DNA of 64,000 nt, from NCBI RefSeq assembly GCF_027941955.1, contig NZ_CP115960.1, positions 3,488,501-3,552,500 of the forward strand, written 5' to 3'. The translations under genes were made by a program, and so were the position numbers. Source of the DNA: Sphingomonas sp. 7/4-4. GTDB lineage: Bacteria; Pseudomonadota; Alphaproteobacteria; Sphingomonadales; Sphingomonadaceae. This document shows positions 55,995-64,000 of this stretch, piece by piece (within the stretch, counting starts at the first letter, position 1; each line of letters starts with the position of its first letter). A model generated the notes under the pieces. The model was not told the DNA's origin, ran no database searches, and saw only the letters and a list, made by a program, of their open reading frames with translations.

Positions 55995-57095
55995 TCAAGC
56001 GGTGCAGCGGAACCCGGCGAAGAAGGCGGCGTGATTGGCGAGGATGCCGTCGATGTCGGCCTGCTGCGGTTCGGCGATCTCCACGCCGCGCTCGAACGTG
56101 CCGCCGCACAGGATGCCGTCGGGGCGGGGAAACATATAGCCCATGCGGCCGCTATAGGCGTAGCGGATCTCGGGCTGGGGGAGCAGGATCGCGAGCTGGC
56201 CGCGCGCCGGGATCAGGCCGGTATCGCCGAACAATGCGCGGGCGCCAAGGCCGGTGCAGTTGAAGACCAATGTCTCGGGCAGCGCTGCGATGTCGGCCGG
56301 GGTGGCGAAGTCGCGGACCAGGATGCGGCCGCCGGCGATCTGGATGTCCCTGGTGAGCTGGTTCAGCAGCCGGCCGACCTCGGCATACAGGGTGTCGAAG
56401 GCAATGATCTGGCTGTCGACGGGGAAGGGGTGCTCGCTTTTGGGCACGACACGCAGGTTGGGCATGTAGCGCATGACACGCGAGGGCCTGGACGGATCGC
56501 GTTCCGATTGCTGGAAGGTCGGCACCCAGCGGATGCCGTAATCCTCGCCGACCATGATCTGGAAGCGGCGCCAGCTATATTCGAGCGCACGGCTATATTG
56601 GGCCTGCCATTCCGGGGTGACCTGATCCTCCTCGTAATGGCTGAACGCCTCCCATTGACCGCCGGCGATGTTCGAAGTGGTGTGGGGCGGGAGCGCCTTG
56701 GCGTAGAGCGTGACGGGGAAGCCGGCTTCCTGGATCAGGCGCGCCGTGGTGAAGCCCATGATTCCGGCGCCGAGCACCGCGACCGGGCCGTTATGGCCGG
56801 GCAGGCCGAGATCGATCGCGAGCCGCGAAGTGCCCCAGCTGAGCGTGATACCGGCGCCGCCATGGCCGTAATTATGGACGAGGCGCTTGCTGCCGAGTTG
56901 TTCGGCGCGAACGACGAAGCCAGAAGCGCGATAGGGCCGCAGGCCGGCGACGGTGCGGATGACGCGGTTCGGGGCGACCTTGACCGGTGGGAGGCAGGCG
57001 GGGTTGCTCACCAAGGTGCGCGGGCGTGGCGGCTGGCAGGCGGGAAGCGCGAGCGCAGCCGAGGAGGCAATCAGCTGGCGGCGGGCGAGAAGCAT
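55995..57095 (-). CDS. FAD-dependent D-amino-acid oxidase-like protein, probably exported
   Basis: 366 residues. N-terminus LLARRQLIASSAALALPAC carries a Tat-like twin arginine and a lipobox-like LPAC. The FAD motif is VAVLGAGIMGFTTARLIQEA, preceded by an unusual 100-residue segment including LVHNYGHGGAGITLSWG. HTTSNIAGGQWEAFSHYEED, NCTGLGARALFGD and YMFPRPDGILCGGTFERG are DAAO family text. An oxidase acting in the periplasm on D-amino acids is plausible. Lies between hslV and hslU. Confidence 0.8.
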   Translation of the reverse strand: MLLARRQLIASSAALALPACQPPRPRTLVSNPACLPPVKVAPNRVIRTVAGLRPYRASGFVVRAEQLGSKRLVHNYGHGGAGITLSWGTSRLAIDLGLPGHNGPVAVLGAGIMGFTTARLIQEAGFPVTLYAKALPPHTTSNIAGGQWEAFSHYEEDQVTPEWQAQYSRALEYSWRRFQIMVGEDYGIRWVPTFQQSERDPSRPSRVMRYMPNLRVVPKSEHPFPVDSQIIAFDTLYAEVGRLLNQLTRDIQIAGGRILVRDFATPADIAALPETLVFNCTGLGARALFGDTGLIPARGQLAILLPQPEIRYAYSGRMGYMFPRPDGILCGGTFERGVEIAEPQQADIDGILANHAAFFAGFRCTA

Positions 57096-57215
57096 GCGCG
57101 CAGGGTACGCGTGGCGCGAAGCCGCGCAACCCCGTTTGCTTTGGGTGAGGGATTAGTAAAGCTCATGGCTGTGGCGAATTTCCACTCGCCCCGACGTTCA
57201 TATTCCTTGCGTGAT

Positions 57216-57958
57216 CTAGGCGCCCTTTGCCACTGCCAGATCATAACCGGTGTTCCGGCCACCGGAGGTGCAGGCGGCAAGAACCGCCGGAGTGCTCCAG
57301 CCGTCAGCTGTTGAGGACATTGCAGTGTCCTCACCGCGCTTCATCAACGTGACGTGACCGCGATAGGGTTTCGCCGCCGCTCCGAAAGAGGAGAGCGGGA
57401 CAAGGATGGACGCTGTCGCGCCGTCGTCCGAGATCGAACAAGTTGCGATGGGCGCGGGCGTGCGCATCGTCCCGGTCAATGTCAGGCGGGGCGAGGGCCG
57501 CGTGTCGCAACCCGGTGCAGCCGACGCATCGGAGGTTCGACCCGCCTGGTTGATAGCGCGCTCGGGCGTCGGGGGCTGGAGGGCTCGGCCATTGCTCGCG
57601 CCTGTGCCTTTGGTGTTGATCGCCATCGCCGTGACGGCCGGGTTGCCGCCGCCCGCGGACGGGACGATCGAAAATTCGACATCGGCCATCGTGCTGGCAG
57701 CGCGCATGCCACGCTCACGGCCCTTCTGGATCATGCCGCCCCTGATACCTTCGCGTTTGGGCGGGAGCGCGATCGTCGCGGCGAGCACGGGTTGATCCCC
57801 TCCAGCGTCATAGAGCAGGCGCTGACGGAAGCTTCATAATCAAAATCGGCCGCGACGATCGCGCCACCTTTACGCGCCGCCTGCGGCGATTCCGGGACGG
57901 TCTGGATCACCCAAAGCGCGCCCAAGGCTGTCAGCGCCGCGATTGTCTGGATGGTCAT
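57216..57958 (-). CDS. Hypothetical secreted protein, possibly TonB-like (one frame break)
   Basis: About 247 residues after repair. A hydrophobic N-terminus (MTIQTIAALTALGALWVIQT), then FDYEASVSACSMTLEGINP. The frame breaks near 57787-57792; one added base continues VLAATIALPPKREGIRGGMI, ADVEFSIVPSAGGGNPAVTA and CDTRPSPRLTLTGTMRTP to a stop at 57216 (248 codons). The repeating beta-strand text is of unknown family. Third gene from hslV in the same direction. Confidence 0.55.
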
Positions 57959-58109
57959 TGGCCGTCCCCCTCGACTCGCCGCGTGTTCGCGGCGTTGTTT
58001 CGAAGGCGCAACGTAACATGACTTCGCGGCCGTTAGAAGCTTCGGCAATGACGGCAACACTTCTCTTGCAAGAAGCGCTTTCGCCATCATGCAGGCATTG
58101 TGCAATGTG

Positions 58110-58664
58110 TCAGGTGATGCTGTCGAGTGTCTCCACCGTCAGCCGGTCATTAGTATAGACACAGAGCTCGCCGGCGATCTTCATCGCAGCCCGTGCGATC
58201 TTTTCGGGGTCGGTTTCGTAATCGACCAGCGCCCGTGCCGCTGCGAGGGCGAAATTGCCGCCCGATCCGATCGCGGCGACTCCGGCCTCGGGCTCGAGCA
58301 CGTCGCCGTTCCCGGTAACCACCAAGGTGATATCCTTGTCGGCGACGATCAGCATCGCTTCCAGATTGCGGAGATATTTGTCCGTCCGCCAGTCCTTGGC
58401 GAGCTCGACCGCGGCGCGCAGCGGCTGGCCCTGGTGACGCTCGAGCTTGCTTTCCAGCCGCTCGAACAGAGTGAAGGCGTCGGCGGTGGCGCCGGCGAAG
58501 CCCGCGATGACCTTGCCGTCGCCCAAAGGCCGGACCTTCTTGGCATTCGGCTTCATCACGGTGTTGCCCGCCGAGACCTGCCCGTCGCCCGCGATGACCA
58601 CCTTGCCCGATTTGCGCACGGAGAGGATCGTCGTGCCGTGCCACGCATTGCTGTTTTCGCTCAT
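58110..58664 (-). CDS. hslV: HslV, proteolytic subunit of the HslUV protease
   Basis: 184 residues. N-terminal-nucleophile peptidase: after removal of [10 protein letters not shown] the catalytic Thr is exposed in [60 protein letters not shown] and [16 protein letters not shown] are family-typical. ATG at 58664 chosen over an upstream in-frame ATG at 58700. Divergent from the EEP phosphatase gene. Confidence 0.96.
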   Translation of the reverse strand: MSENSNAWHGTTILSVRKSGKVVIAGDGQVSAGNTVMKPNAKKVRPLGDGKVIAGFAGATADAFTLFERLESKLERHQGQPLRAAVELAKDWRTDKYLRNLEAMLIVADKDITLVVTGNGDVLEPEAGVAAIGSGGNFALAAARALVDYETDPEKIARAAMKIAGELCVYTNDRLTVETLDSIT

Positions 58665-58762
58665 AGTCGGCGGATATGGGGAGGTCGCGTGCCGTCGCAA
58701 AGGGGCAACGCTCCCGAAACAAAGCTGTGGCCTATGCGGACGCAGTGAAATGGGAGTTCGGT

Positions 58763-59599
58763 ATGCGGATTTTGTGGAGAGTGATGCTGGCGGTGCTGCT
58801 GGTCGCGGGCGGGCCGGCGATGGCGCAGGCGCCGCTCAAGGTGATGAGCTTCAACATCCGCTACGCCAACGAGAATGACGGCGCCAATGCGTGGAGCAAG
58901 CGCCGCGAAGTGACTGCGGCGATGCTGGAAAAGGCGGCACCCGATTTGTTCGGGACGCAGGAGCTGCTCAAGGTGCAGGGCGATTTCCTCGCCGCGCGGC
59001 TGAAGAACTATGCATGGTTCGGAGTCGGCCGCCGCGGCGGCGACGAAGACGAGCATATGGGGATCTTCTACCGGACCGATCGGCTCAGGCTGATCAAGTC
59101 GGGCGATTTCTGGCTGTCCGAGACCCCCGAGATGCCGGGCAGTTCGGCATGGGGCGCGGACCTGCCGCGGCTGGCGACCTGGGGGCTGTTCGAGACGATC
59201 GACGGAAAGCGCCGCTTCTATGCCTTCAACACGCATCTCCCGCATCGCGATCAGGACGAAGGCGCGCGCACCAACGGCGCGGCTCTGGTCCTCAAGCGCA
59301 TCGAGGCGATGGCCGGCGATCTGCCGGTGGTGCTGACCGGCGACTTCAACACCACGCCGGGGAGCGCGGCGCACAAGCTGCTCGCCACGCGCCTGACCGA
59401 TGCCCGCGACAGCGCGCCGCAGAAGCTGGGGCCGGACGAGACCTTCCACAATTTCACCGGAAAGGCCGACAAGCGGATCGACTGGATTTTCACGCGCGGG
59501 TTTACCGCCAGACGCGTGACGACGATCACCGATCATCAAGGCGCGGTGCAGACTTCGGATCACTTCCCGGTGATGGCCGAATTGGGGTGGAAGCACTGA
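58763..59599 (+). CDS. Secreted endonuclease/exonuclease/phosphatase family protein
   Basis: 278 residues with signal peptide [24 protein letters not shown] motifs: [25 protein letters not shown] (metal Glu), [40 protein letters not shown] and [11 protein letters not shown] (catalytic His). A metal-dependent phosphodiesterase, probably acting on phospholipid or sugar phosphate outside the cytoplasm; substrate unknown. GGGAG ribosome site before the ATG at 58763. Confidence 0.9.
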   Translation: MRILWRVMLAVLLVAGGPAMAQAPLKVMSFNIRYANENDGANAWSKRREVTAAMLEKAAPDLFGTQELLKVQGDFLAARLKNYAWFGVGRRGGDEDEHMGIFYRTDRLRLIKSGDFWLSETPEMPGSSAWGADLPRLATWGLFETIDGKRRFYAFNTHLPHRDQDEGARTNGAALVLKRIEAMAGDLPVVLTGDFNTTPGSAAHKLLATRLTDARDSAPQKLGPDETFHNFTGKADKRIDWIFTRGFTARRVTTITDHQGAVQTSDHFPVMAELGWKH

Positions 59600-59602
59600 A
59601 TC

Positions 59603-59682
59603 GTCACCCCGGCGAAAGCCGGGGTCCAGAGTCATGAGCGGGACGGCCTGTGGCTCTGGGTCCCGGCTTTCGCCGGGATGAC
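59603..59682. repeat. Palindromic repeat family A copy (reverse orientation)
   Basis: 80 bp, GTCACCCCGGCGAAAGCCGG at the left and CCGGCTTTCGCCGGGATGAC at the right, the mirror of the imuB copy. Starts 3 bp after the EEP stop codon. Confidence 0.9.
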
Positions 59683-59702
59683 GGTTGGAGTAGGCGCCGG
59701 CC

Positions 59703-60929
59703 ATGCACCACGACGACAATCTCACCGCCGACCGGCCGACCTTCGTCAGCCATCTCGAATGCTCGATGACCGGCGAGCATTATGCGGCGGACCAGCTGCA
59801 CGGGCTTTCGCGAGTCGGGCGGCCGTTGCTGGTGCGCTACGATCTGGAGGGCGTGAAGAGTGCGCTGACCCCGGAGATCCTGGCCGGCCGGCCGGCGGAC
59901 CTGTGGAAATATCGCGAGCTGCTGCCGGTGCGGCATAGGGCGAACATCGTCAGCCTCGGCGAGACCGCGACTCCGATCGTGCCGCTCCTCAGGGAACCGG
60001 GCAATGTCTGGGTCAAGGACGAGGGGCGACTGCCTACGGGATCGTTCAAGGCGCGCGGCCTCGTGATGGCGATCGCGATGGCGAAGGAGCTGGGCGTCGC
60101 CACGATCGCGATGCCGACCAACGGAAATGCCGGCGCGGCGGCGGCGGCGTACGCGGCGCGCGCCGGGATCGAGGCAGTGATTTTCTGCCCGGACGATACG
60201 CCCGAGATCAATGTCCGCGAGATCGCGGCGCAGGGTGCGCGGGTCTATCGGGTCAACGGACTGATCGACGATTGCGGCAAATTGGTCGGGGCGGGGAAGG
60301 AAGCGCGGGGCTGGTTCGACTTGTCGACGCTCAAGGAGCCGTATCGGATCGAGGGCAAGAAGACGATGGGGCTCGAACTCGCCGAGCAGTTCGGCTGGGA
60401 GCTTCCCGACGCGATCTTCTATCCCACCGGTGGCGGCACCGGGCTGATCGGGATGTGGAAGGCGTTCGACGAGATGGAGGCGCTGGGCTGGATCGGCAGC
60501 AAGCGCCCGCGGATGTACGCAGTGCAGGCCGAAGGCTGCGCGCCGATCGTCCGCGCGTTCGATGCGGGCGAACGGCATGCGGTGCGCTGGGAGGACGCCC
60601 ATACGGTAGCGGCGGGGATCCGCGTGCCGCAGGCGGTCGGCGATTTCCTGATCCTCGACGCAGTGCGCGCGAGCGGCGGCAAGGCGCTGGCGGTGAGCGA
60701 CGCGGCATTGATGCAGGCTGTCGAGGATGCGGGCAAGAAGAACGGGCTTTTGCTTTGCCCCGAGGGCGGGGCGACGCTGGCGGCGTATCGCGATGCGCTC
60801 GCGGCGGGGCTGGTGGATGCGGAGGAGAAGACAGTGCTGTTCAACTGCGCGACGGGGCTTAAATACCCGTTGGCGGACCAGTCGCGGTTTCTGGACCGGC
60901 ACGCGCCGATGGATTGGGCGGCGCTCTAA
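59703..60929 (+). CDS. thrC: Threonine synthase
   Basis: 408 residues, PLP enzyme of fold type II. A zinc-ribbon-like N-terminus lacking most cysteines (FVSHLECSMTGEHYAADQLH) is followed by LWKYRELLPV, the PLP lysine in GRLPTGSFKARGLVMAIAMA, the phosphate loop PTNGNAGAAAAAYAARAG and YPTGGGTGLIGMWKAFDEM. Converts phosphohomoserine to threonine; related diaminopropionate or cysteate synthases are less likely given the text. No thr operon partners nearby. Confidence 0.85.
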   Translation: MHHDDNLTADRPTFVSHLECSMTGEHYAADQLHGLSRVGRPLLVRYDLEGVKSALTPEILAGRPADLWKYRELLPVRHRANIVSLGETATPIVPLLREPGNVWVKDEGRLPTGSFKARGLVMAIAMAKELGVATIAMPTNGNAGAAAAAYAARAGIEAVIFCPDDTPEINVREIAAQGARVYRVNGLIDDCGKLVGAGKEARGWFDLSTLKEPYRIEGKKTMGLELAEQFGWELPDAIFYPTGGGTGLIGMWKAFDEMEALGWIGSKRPRMYAVQAEGCAPIVRAFDAGERHAVRWEDAHTVAAGIRVPQAVGDFLILDAVRASGGKALAVSDAALMQAVEDAGKKNGLLLCPEGGATLAAYRDALAAGLVDAEEKTVLFNCATGLKYPLADQSRFLDRHAPMDWAAL

Positions 60930-60930
60930 T

Positions 60931-60960
60931 AATTCCTCCTCCGCTTCGCGAGGAGGAATT
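60931..60960. terminator. Palindromic hairpin between convergent genes
   Basis: AATTCCTCCTC and GAGGAGGAATT around CGCTTCGC. It lies between the convergent thrC and esterase genes and could act as a bidirectional terminator; it is also a family D-like single unit, as at 51316. Confidence 0.55.
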
Positions 60961-60963
60961 TGG

Positions 60964-61614
60964 TTAGCCCAACACCCGTTGCACGAACTTCCCGCCAAGC
61001 GCGATTCCGTCCGGATCCACGCCGTGGCCGAGCCCGTGCGAGACATGGCTTTCGAGCGGGAAGCCCAACCGCTCCAGCTCGGCATGCGCATGGTGATAGG
61101 CGCTGAGCGGCACGATTCCATCCGCATCGCCGTGGATCAGCAACACCGGCGGCTTGCTGCGCACCTCCGCCGCGTCGAGCGACGGCCCCGCGATCATTCC
61201 CGAATAGCCGAGGATGCCGGCGAGCGCGCGTTCGCGGCGCGGGCCGATCTGCAGCGCCATCATCGTACCCTGGCTGAAGCCGGCCAGCACCATCTTGCTC
61301 TCATCCAGCCCGTGTTCGGCGAGCAGGCCATCTAGCCAGGCGTCGAGCACCGGCGCGGCATGGCGGGCACCGGCGGCCAGTGCGGCGCGGCCGAGGTCGT
61401 GCAGCGCCCACCATTGATAGCCGCCAGGCGCGCCGGGGCAGCGCTCGGGTGCGTTGGGGGCGACGAACAATGCGTCGGGCAGCAGCTGGCGCCACATCGG
61501 CGCGAGAGAGATCAAATCGGCGCCGTTCGAGCCGTAACCGTGGAGCAGCACGACGAGCTGTTTGGGCGCGCCGCCGGACAAAGGCGAAAGGCTGGGGCCG
61601 TCCAGTTGCTGCAT
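60964..61614 (-). CDS. Phospholipase/carboxylesterase family alpha/beta hydrolase
   Basis: 216 residues from the ATG at 61614. LVVLLHGYGSNGADLISLAP, catalytic Ser in LAGFSQGTMMALQ, Asp in LLIHGDADGIVPLSAYHH and His in HGLGHGVDPDG. As given, its frame is continuous with the upstream Mth938 domain, but one base added in the G run 61633-61636 ends Mth938 at a TGA (61625) with a family-typical LYPLG and leaves this as a separate gene. Confidence 0.85.
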   Translation of the reverse strand: MQQLDGPSLSPLSGGAPKQLVVLLHGYGSNGADLISLAPMWRQLLPDALFVAPNAPERCPGAPGGYQWWALHDLGRAALAAGARHAAPVLDAWLDGLLAEHGLDESKMVLAGFSQGTMMALQIGPRRERALAGILGYSGMIAGPSLDAAEVRSKPPVLLIHGDADGIVPLSAYHHAHAELERLGFPLESHVSHGLGHGVDPDGIALGGKFVQRVLG

Positions 61615-61624
61615 GCGCGGTCCT

Positions 61625-61995
61625 TCAGCCGAGGGGTAGAGCGCGCCGGCGACCCAGCGCAGCTCGGCGCGGAGCACGCCCCAGGCGCGGGCGGCGGCGC
61701 GGCTGTCCATCGCTTCCACGCCGATGCCCCGCGCGCCGAGTGCCTTGACCAGCGCCGCGGGCGGACGAACGAGCGTATCGCCGGTGCCGAGCAGCAGGAA
61801 TTCGGGTTGCGGATCGAGCGACAGCAAAGGCGCGAGATCGGCTTCGCTCAGCTCGGCGATCGGCGGGGGCGACCAGCCGTCGGCGCGCTGCGGCGTGATC
61901 AGCAGCCCTTCGTAAACGCCCTCGTCGACCTTGAAGCCGCGTCCCGAAAAGCCGGAGATCACCGGCCCCTCGGCGCTGCGGCGTTCCATCTTCAT
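61625..61995 (-). CDS. Mth938-like domain protein (DUF498)
   Basis: About 123 residues after frame repair. VISGFSGRGFKVDEGVYEGL, PEFLLLGTGDTLVRPPAALV and ARGIGVEAMDSRAAARAWGV with LRAELRWVAGALYPLG are Mth938/NDUFAF3-like text. The fold is a small alpha/beta domain; the human homologue NDUFAF3 assists complex I assembly. It directly follows secF (12 bp), the usual position in sphingomonads. Confidence 0.82.
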
Positions 61996-62007
61996 CGGGC
62001 CATCTTC

Positions 62008-62982
62008 TTACGGCCGGTCGCGGGGCACGACGCGCTCGCCGTCGGGGGCGCTGCTTTTACGGTCCTCGCGGAAGCCCGGCTTGAGGCCCAGCGTGATCAG
62101 CAGCGACGACGACACGTAGATCGACGAATAGGTGCCGACGACGATGCCGAGCATCATCGCCGCAGTGAAGCCGCGCAGCACCGGGCCACCGAAGATCAGC
62201 AACGCGGCGAGCGCGAGCATGATCGTGACCGAGGTCATCACGGTGCGCGGCAGCGTCTCGTTGACCGACAAATCGATCAGGTCACCCATCTCCATCTTGC
62301 GGAACTTGCGCATATTCTCGCGGATGCGGTCGTCGATCACCATCTTGTCGTTGATCGAATAGCCGATGATCGTCAGCACCGCGGCGACGATGTTGAGATC
62401 GAAGGTGAACAGCTCGCGGAACAGCGCGAAGAAGCCCAACGTCATCAGCACGTCGTGCATGATCGCGACTGCGGTCGACACGCCGAACTGCCATTCGTAG
62501 CGGAACCACGAGAAGATCGCGATGCCGATGACCGCGAGGAACACGGCGAGGATGCCGTTCCGGATCAGCTCGTCCGAGACCTTGCCCGAGACGGTCGAAT
62601 AGTTGCTGAAGGTAGCGCCGGGGAATTTGGCCGCGAGTGCCGTCTTCACCTTCTCGACCATCTGGTCGGTCGCCGCCGGATCGGCCGATTCGGGCACCGG
62701 CAGACGGATGGTCACGGTGTTGGCGCCGCCCAATTGCTGGAGCGCCGCTTCGCCGAGACCGAGATGGTTGACCGTCGAGCGGACCTCGTCGAGCGGCGGG
62801 GCAGAGGTGAACTTCTCCTCGATCGACACGCCGCCGGCGAAGTCGACGCCCATGTTGAGGCCGCGCGTCGCGACCAAAGCGATCGCGGCGATGGTGAGCA
62901 ATGCCGTGATCGCGAAGGCGATGTGGCGGATGCGGACGAACCCGATATTGGTGTTGTCCGGAACGATCTTGAGGAGCCGCAT
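62008..62982 (-). CDS. secF: Protein translocase subunit SecF
   Basis: 324 residues, six membrane helices. GLNMGVDFAGGVSIEEKF, ILAVFLAVIGIAIFSWFRYE, GVSTAVAIMHDVLMTLGFFA and YSINDKMVIDDRIRENMRKF are the RND-type SecF signature, with VNETLPRTVMTSVTIMLALA. With SecD it pulls secreted proteins through SecYEG using the proton gradient. A family A palindrome separates it from secD. Confidence 0.96.
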   Translation of the reverse strand: MRLLKIVPDNTNIGFVRIRHIAFAITALLTIAAIALVATRGLNMGVDFAGGVSIEEKFTSAPPLDEVRSTVNHLGLGEAALQQLGGANTVTIRLPVPESADPAATDQMVEKVKTALAAKFPGATFSNYSTVSGKVSDELIRNGILAVFLAVIGIAIFSWFRYEWQFGVSTAVAIMHDVLMTLGFFALFRELFTFDLNIVAAVLTIIGYSINDKMVIDDRIRENMRKFRKMEMGDLIDLSVNETLPRTVMTSVTIMLALAALLIFGGPVLRGFTAAMMLGIVVGTYSSIYVSSSLLITLGLKPGFREDRKSSAPDGERVVPRDRP

Positions 62983-62996
62983 ACCTATCTCACTTC

Positions 62997-63078
62997 GTCA
63001 TCCCGGCGAAAGCCGGGATCCAGGAATCACAAGCGGGACGACAGAGAAACTCTGGGCCCCGGCCTTCGCCGGGGTGAC
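62997..63078. repeat. Palindromic repeat family A copy between secD and secF
   Basis: 82 bp, GTCATCCCGGCGAAAGCCGG to CCGGCCTTCGCCGGGGTGAC. It occupies most of the 117-bp gap between the secD stop and secF start in the same operon, where it would form a stable hairpin in the mRNA. Confidence 0.9.
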
Positions 63079-63099
63079 GATCAAGAAGAACCGTGCGCA

Positions 63100-64000
63100 T
63101 CAGATATGGATCTCCGTCGGCCGGTTACGGCGCAACCAGATCGTGACGAGCATGCGGGTGAACACCACTGCAGTGAACACCGACGTGGCGATACCGATCA
63201 GCAGCACCACCGCGAAGCCGCGCACCGGGCCCGAACCGAGGATCAGCATGATGAAGCCCGCGATCGCGTGCGTCACATTGGCCTCGAAGATCGTCCGGCT
63301 GGCTTCCTTGTAGCCGAGCTCGACCGACTGGACGATGCTGCGGCCGCGGCGATGCTCCTCGCGGATGCGTTCGTTGATCAGCACGTTGGCGTCGACCGCG
63401 GTGCCGATGGTGAGCACGAAGCCGGCGATGCCCGGCAGCGTCAGCGTGGCGTTGAGCATGCCCATCACCGCGAGGATGACCAGCACGTTGATGACCACCG
63501 CCATCGTCGCATAGATGCCGAAGCGCCCATAGGTCAGGATCATGAAGGCGATGACCGCGACCACGGCGATGACCGACGCAGTGATGCCCGCGCGAATCGA
63601 ATCGGCGCCGAGCTCGGGGCTGACGGTCGATTCCTGGACGATAGTGAGCGGCACCTTGAGCTTGCCCGAACGCAATGCGATCGCGAGCTGGTTGGCGCTA
63701 TCCACGGTGAAGCCGCCGTTGATCACTGCGCTGCCGCCGAGAATCGGTTCGTTGATGCGCGGCGCCGAGATCACCGTGCCGTCGACGATGATCGCGAAAG
63801 GCTTGCCCGAATTCTCCTGCGTCACCTTGGCGAAGCGCCGCGAGCCCGCGCCGTCGAGCTGGAGCGTCACGCCCGGCGCGCCGGTGGTCGGGTCATAGCT
63901 CTGCGACGCATTTACCAGCATGTCGCCGGTGATCATGATCTGGCGCTGGACCGCGATAGCGCCGCCGCCCTCGGCATAGGGCATCAGCACCGATCCCGCG
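63100..64000 (-). CDS. secD: Protein translocase subunit SecD, C-terminal part (5' end off the window)
   Basis: About 300 C-terminal residues. P1 domain end (GKPFAIIVDGTVISAPRINE, NGGFTVDSANQLAIALRSGK) and the membrane domain VINVLVILAVMGMLNATLTL, PGIAGFVLTIGTAVDANVLI, NERIREEHRRGRSIVQSVEL and EANVTHAIAGFIMLILGSGP. The frame is open to position 64000, so the start lies beyond the window. Upstream gene of the secD-secF-Mth938-esterase cluster. Confidence 0.96.
   Translation of the reverse strand, partial: AGSVLMPYAEGGGAIAVQRQIMITGDMLVNASQSYDPTTGAPGVTLQLDGAGSRRFAKVTQENSGKPFAIIVDGTVISAPRINEPILGGSAVINGGFTVDSANQLAIALRSGKLKVPLTIVQESTVSPELGADSIRAGITASVIAVVAVIAFMILTYGRFGIYATMAVVINVLVILAVMGMLNATLTLPGIAGFVLTIGTAVDANVLINERIREEHRRGRSIVQSVELGYKEASRTIFEANVTHAIAGFIMLILGSGPVRGFAVVLLIGIATSVFTAVVFTRMLVTIWLRRNRPTEIHI

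Overview
The window is a GC-rich (about two thirds G+C) chromosomal segment from an alphaproteobacterium, most likely Sphingomonas or a close relative in the Sphingomonadaceae. Pointers are a ccrM-type GANTC methyltransferase, the imuA-imuB-dnaE2 mutasome, a three-gene pnt transhydrogenase, an aa3 oxidase subunit IV peptide, secD-secF followed by an Mth938 gene, a 3-hydroxybutyrate dehydrogenase/patatin pair, and many short palindromic repeats of sphingomonad style. There is no prophage, plasmid module, CRISPR array or rRNA. One tRNA-Val(UAC) is present.

Layout. 1-4.3 kb: SOS mutasome (dnaE2, imuB, imuA, all minus) behind a LexA box. 4.4-13.9 kb: secreted M3 peptidase, Wzx-like flippase, polA, a repeat-bearing hypothetical protein next to a 2OG-Fe(II) oxygenase, and a class A beta-lactamase-like lipoprotein. 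14-16.6 kb: nadB and an ABC ATPase. 16.9-22.2 kb: zinc-finger protein, tldD with a duplicated 3' tail, ccrM, folP, an SDR. 22.2-27.3 kb: sigma-54 response regulator, oxidase peptide, and pntA1-pntA2-pntB interrupted by a small inverted-repeat element carrying a DUF559 nuclease-like gene. 27.4-34.7 kb: membrane protein, MarR-like regulator with a five-site operator array, tRNA-Val, MFS/aldo-keto reductase/LysR cluster, XRE/DUF6456 pair. 34.7-44.6 kb: PilZ, DUF2339, GST, DapF-like, DUF4861 and GH43-like secreted proteins, ThpR, BI-1, a probable general-stress protein, a CDF transporter. 44.6-54.5 kb: M20 amidohydrolase, DUF4893, bdhA-patatin, YpfJ, hydrolase/TPR, glyoxalase pathway (gloA, nitronate monooxygenase, gloB), a tandem lipoprotein pair. 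54.6-64 kb: hslU and hslV separated by two other genes, EEP phosphatase, threonine synthase, esterase, Mth938, secF and the 3' part of secD.

Two overarching points. First, at least 21 reading-frame breaks occur in otherwise well conserved genes. Most lie at G/C homopolymers and are repaired by one added base that restores an intact length and a family-typical C-terminus. I read these as sequence or assembly errors, not pseudogenes, and I give corrected gene extents spanning the breaks. Second, several families of palindromic repeats are scattered through the window. One family has the same architecture as the terminal inverted repeats of the DUF559 element at 25075-25518. The paired, gene-less copies at 32871-33000 and 54513-54644 look like its non-autonomous relatives. 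That possible DUF559/palindrome system is the most interesting object here. Others are a palindromic element read in frame inside imuB, a tldD recombination-like scar, and sigma-EcfG-like promoters.
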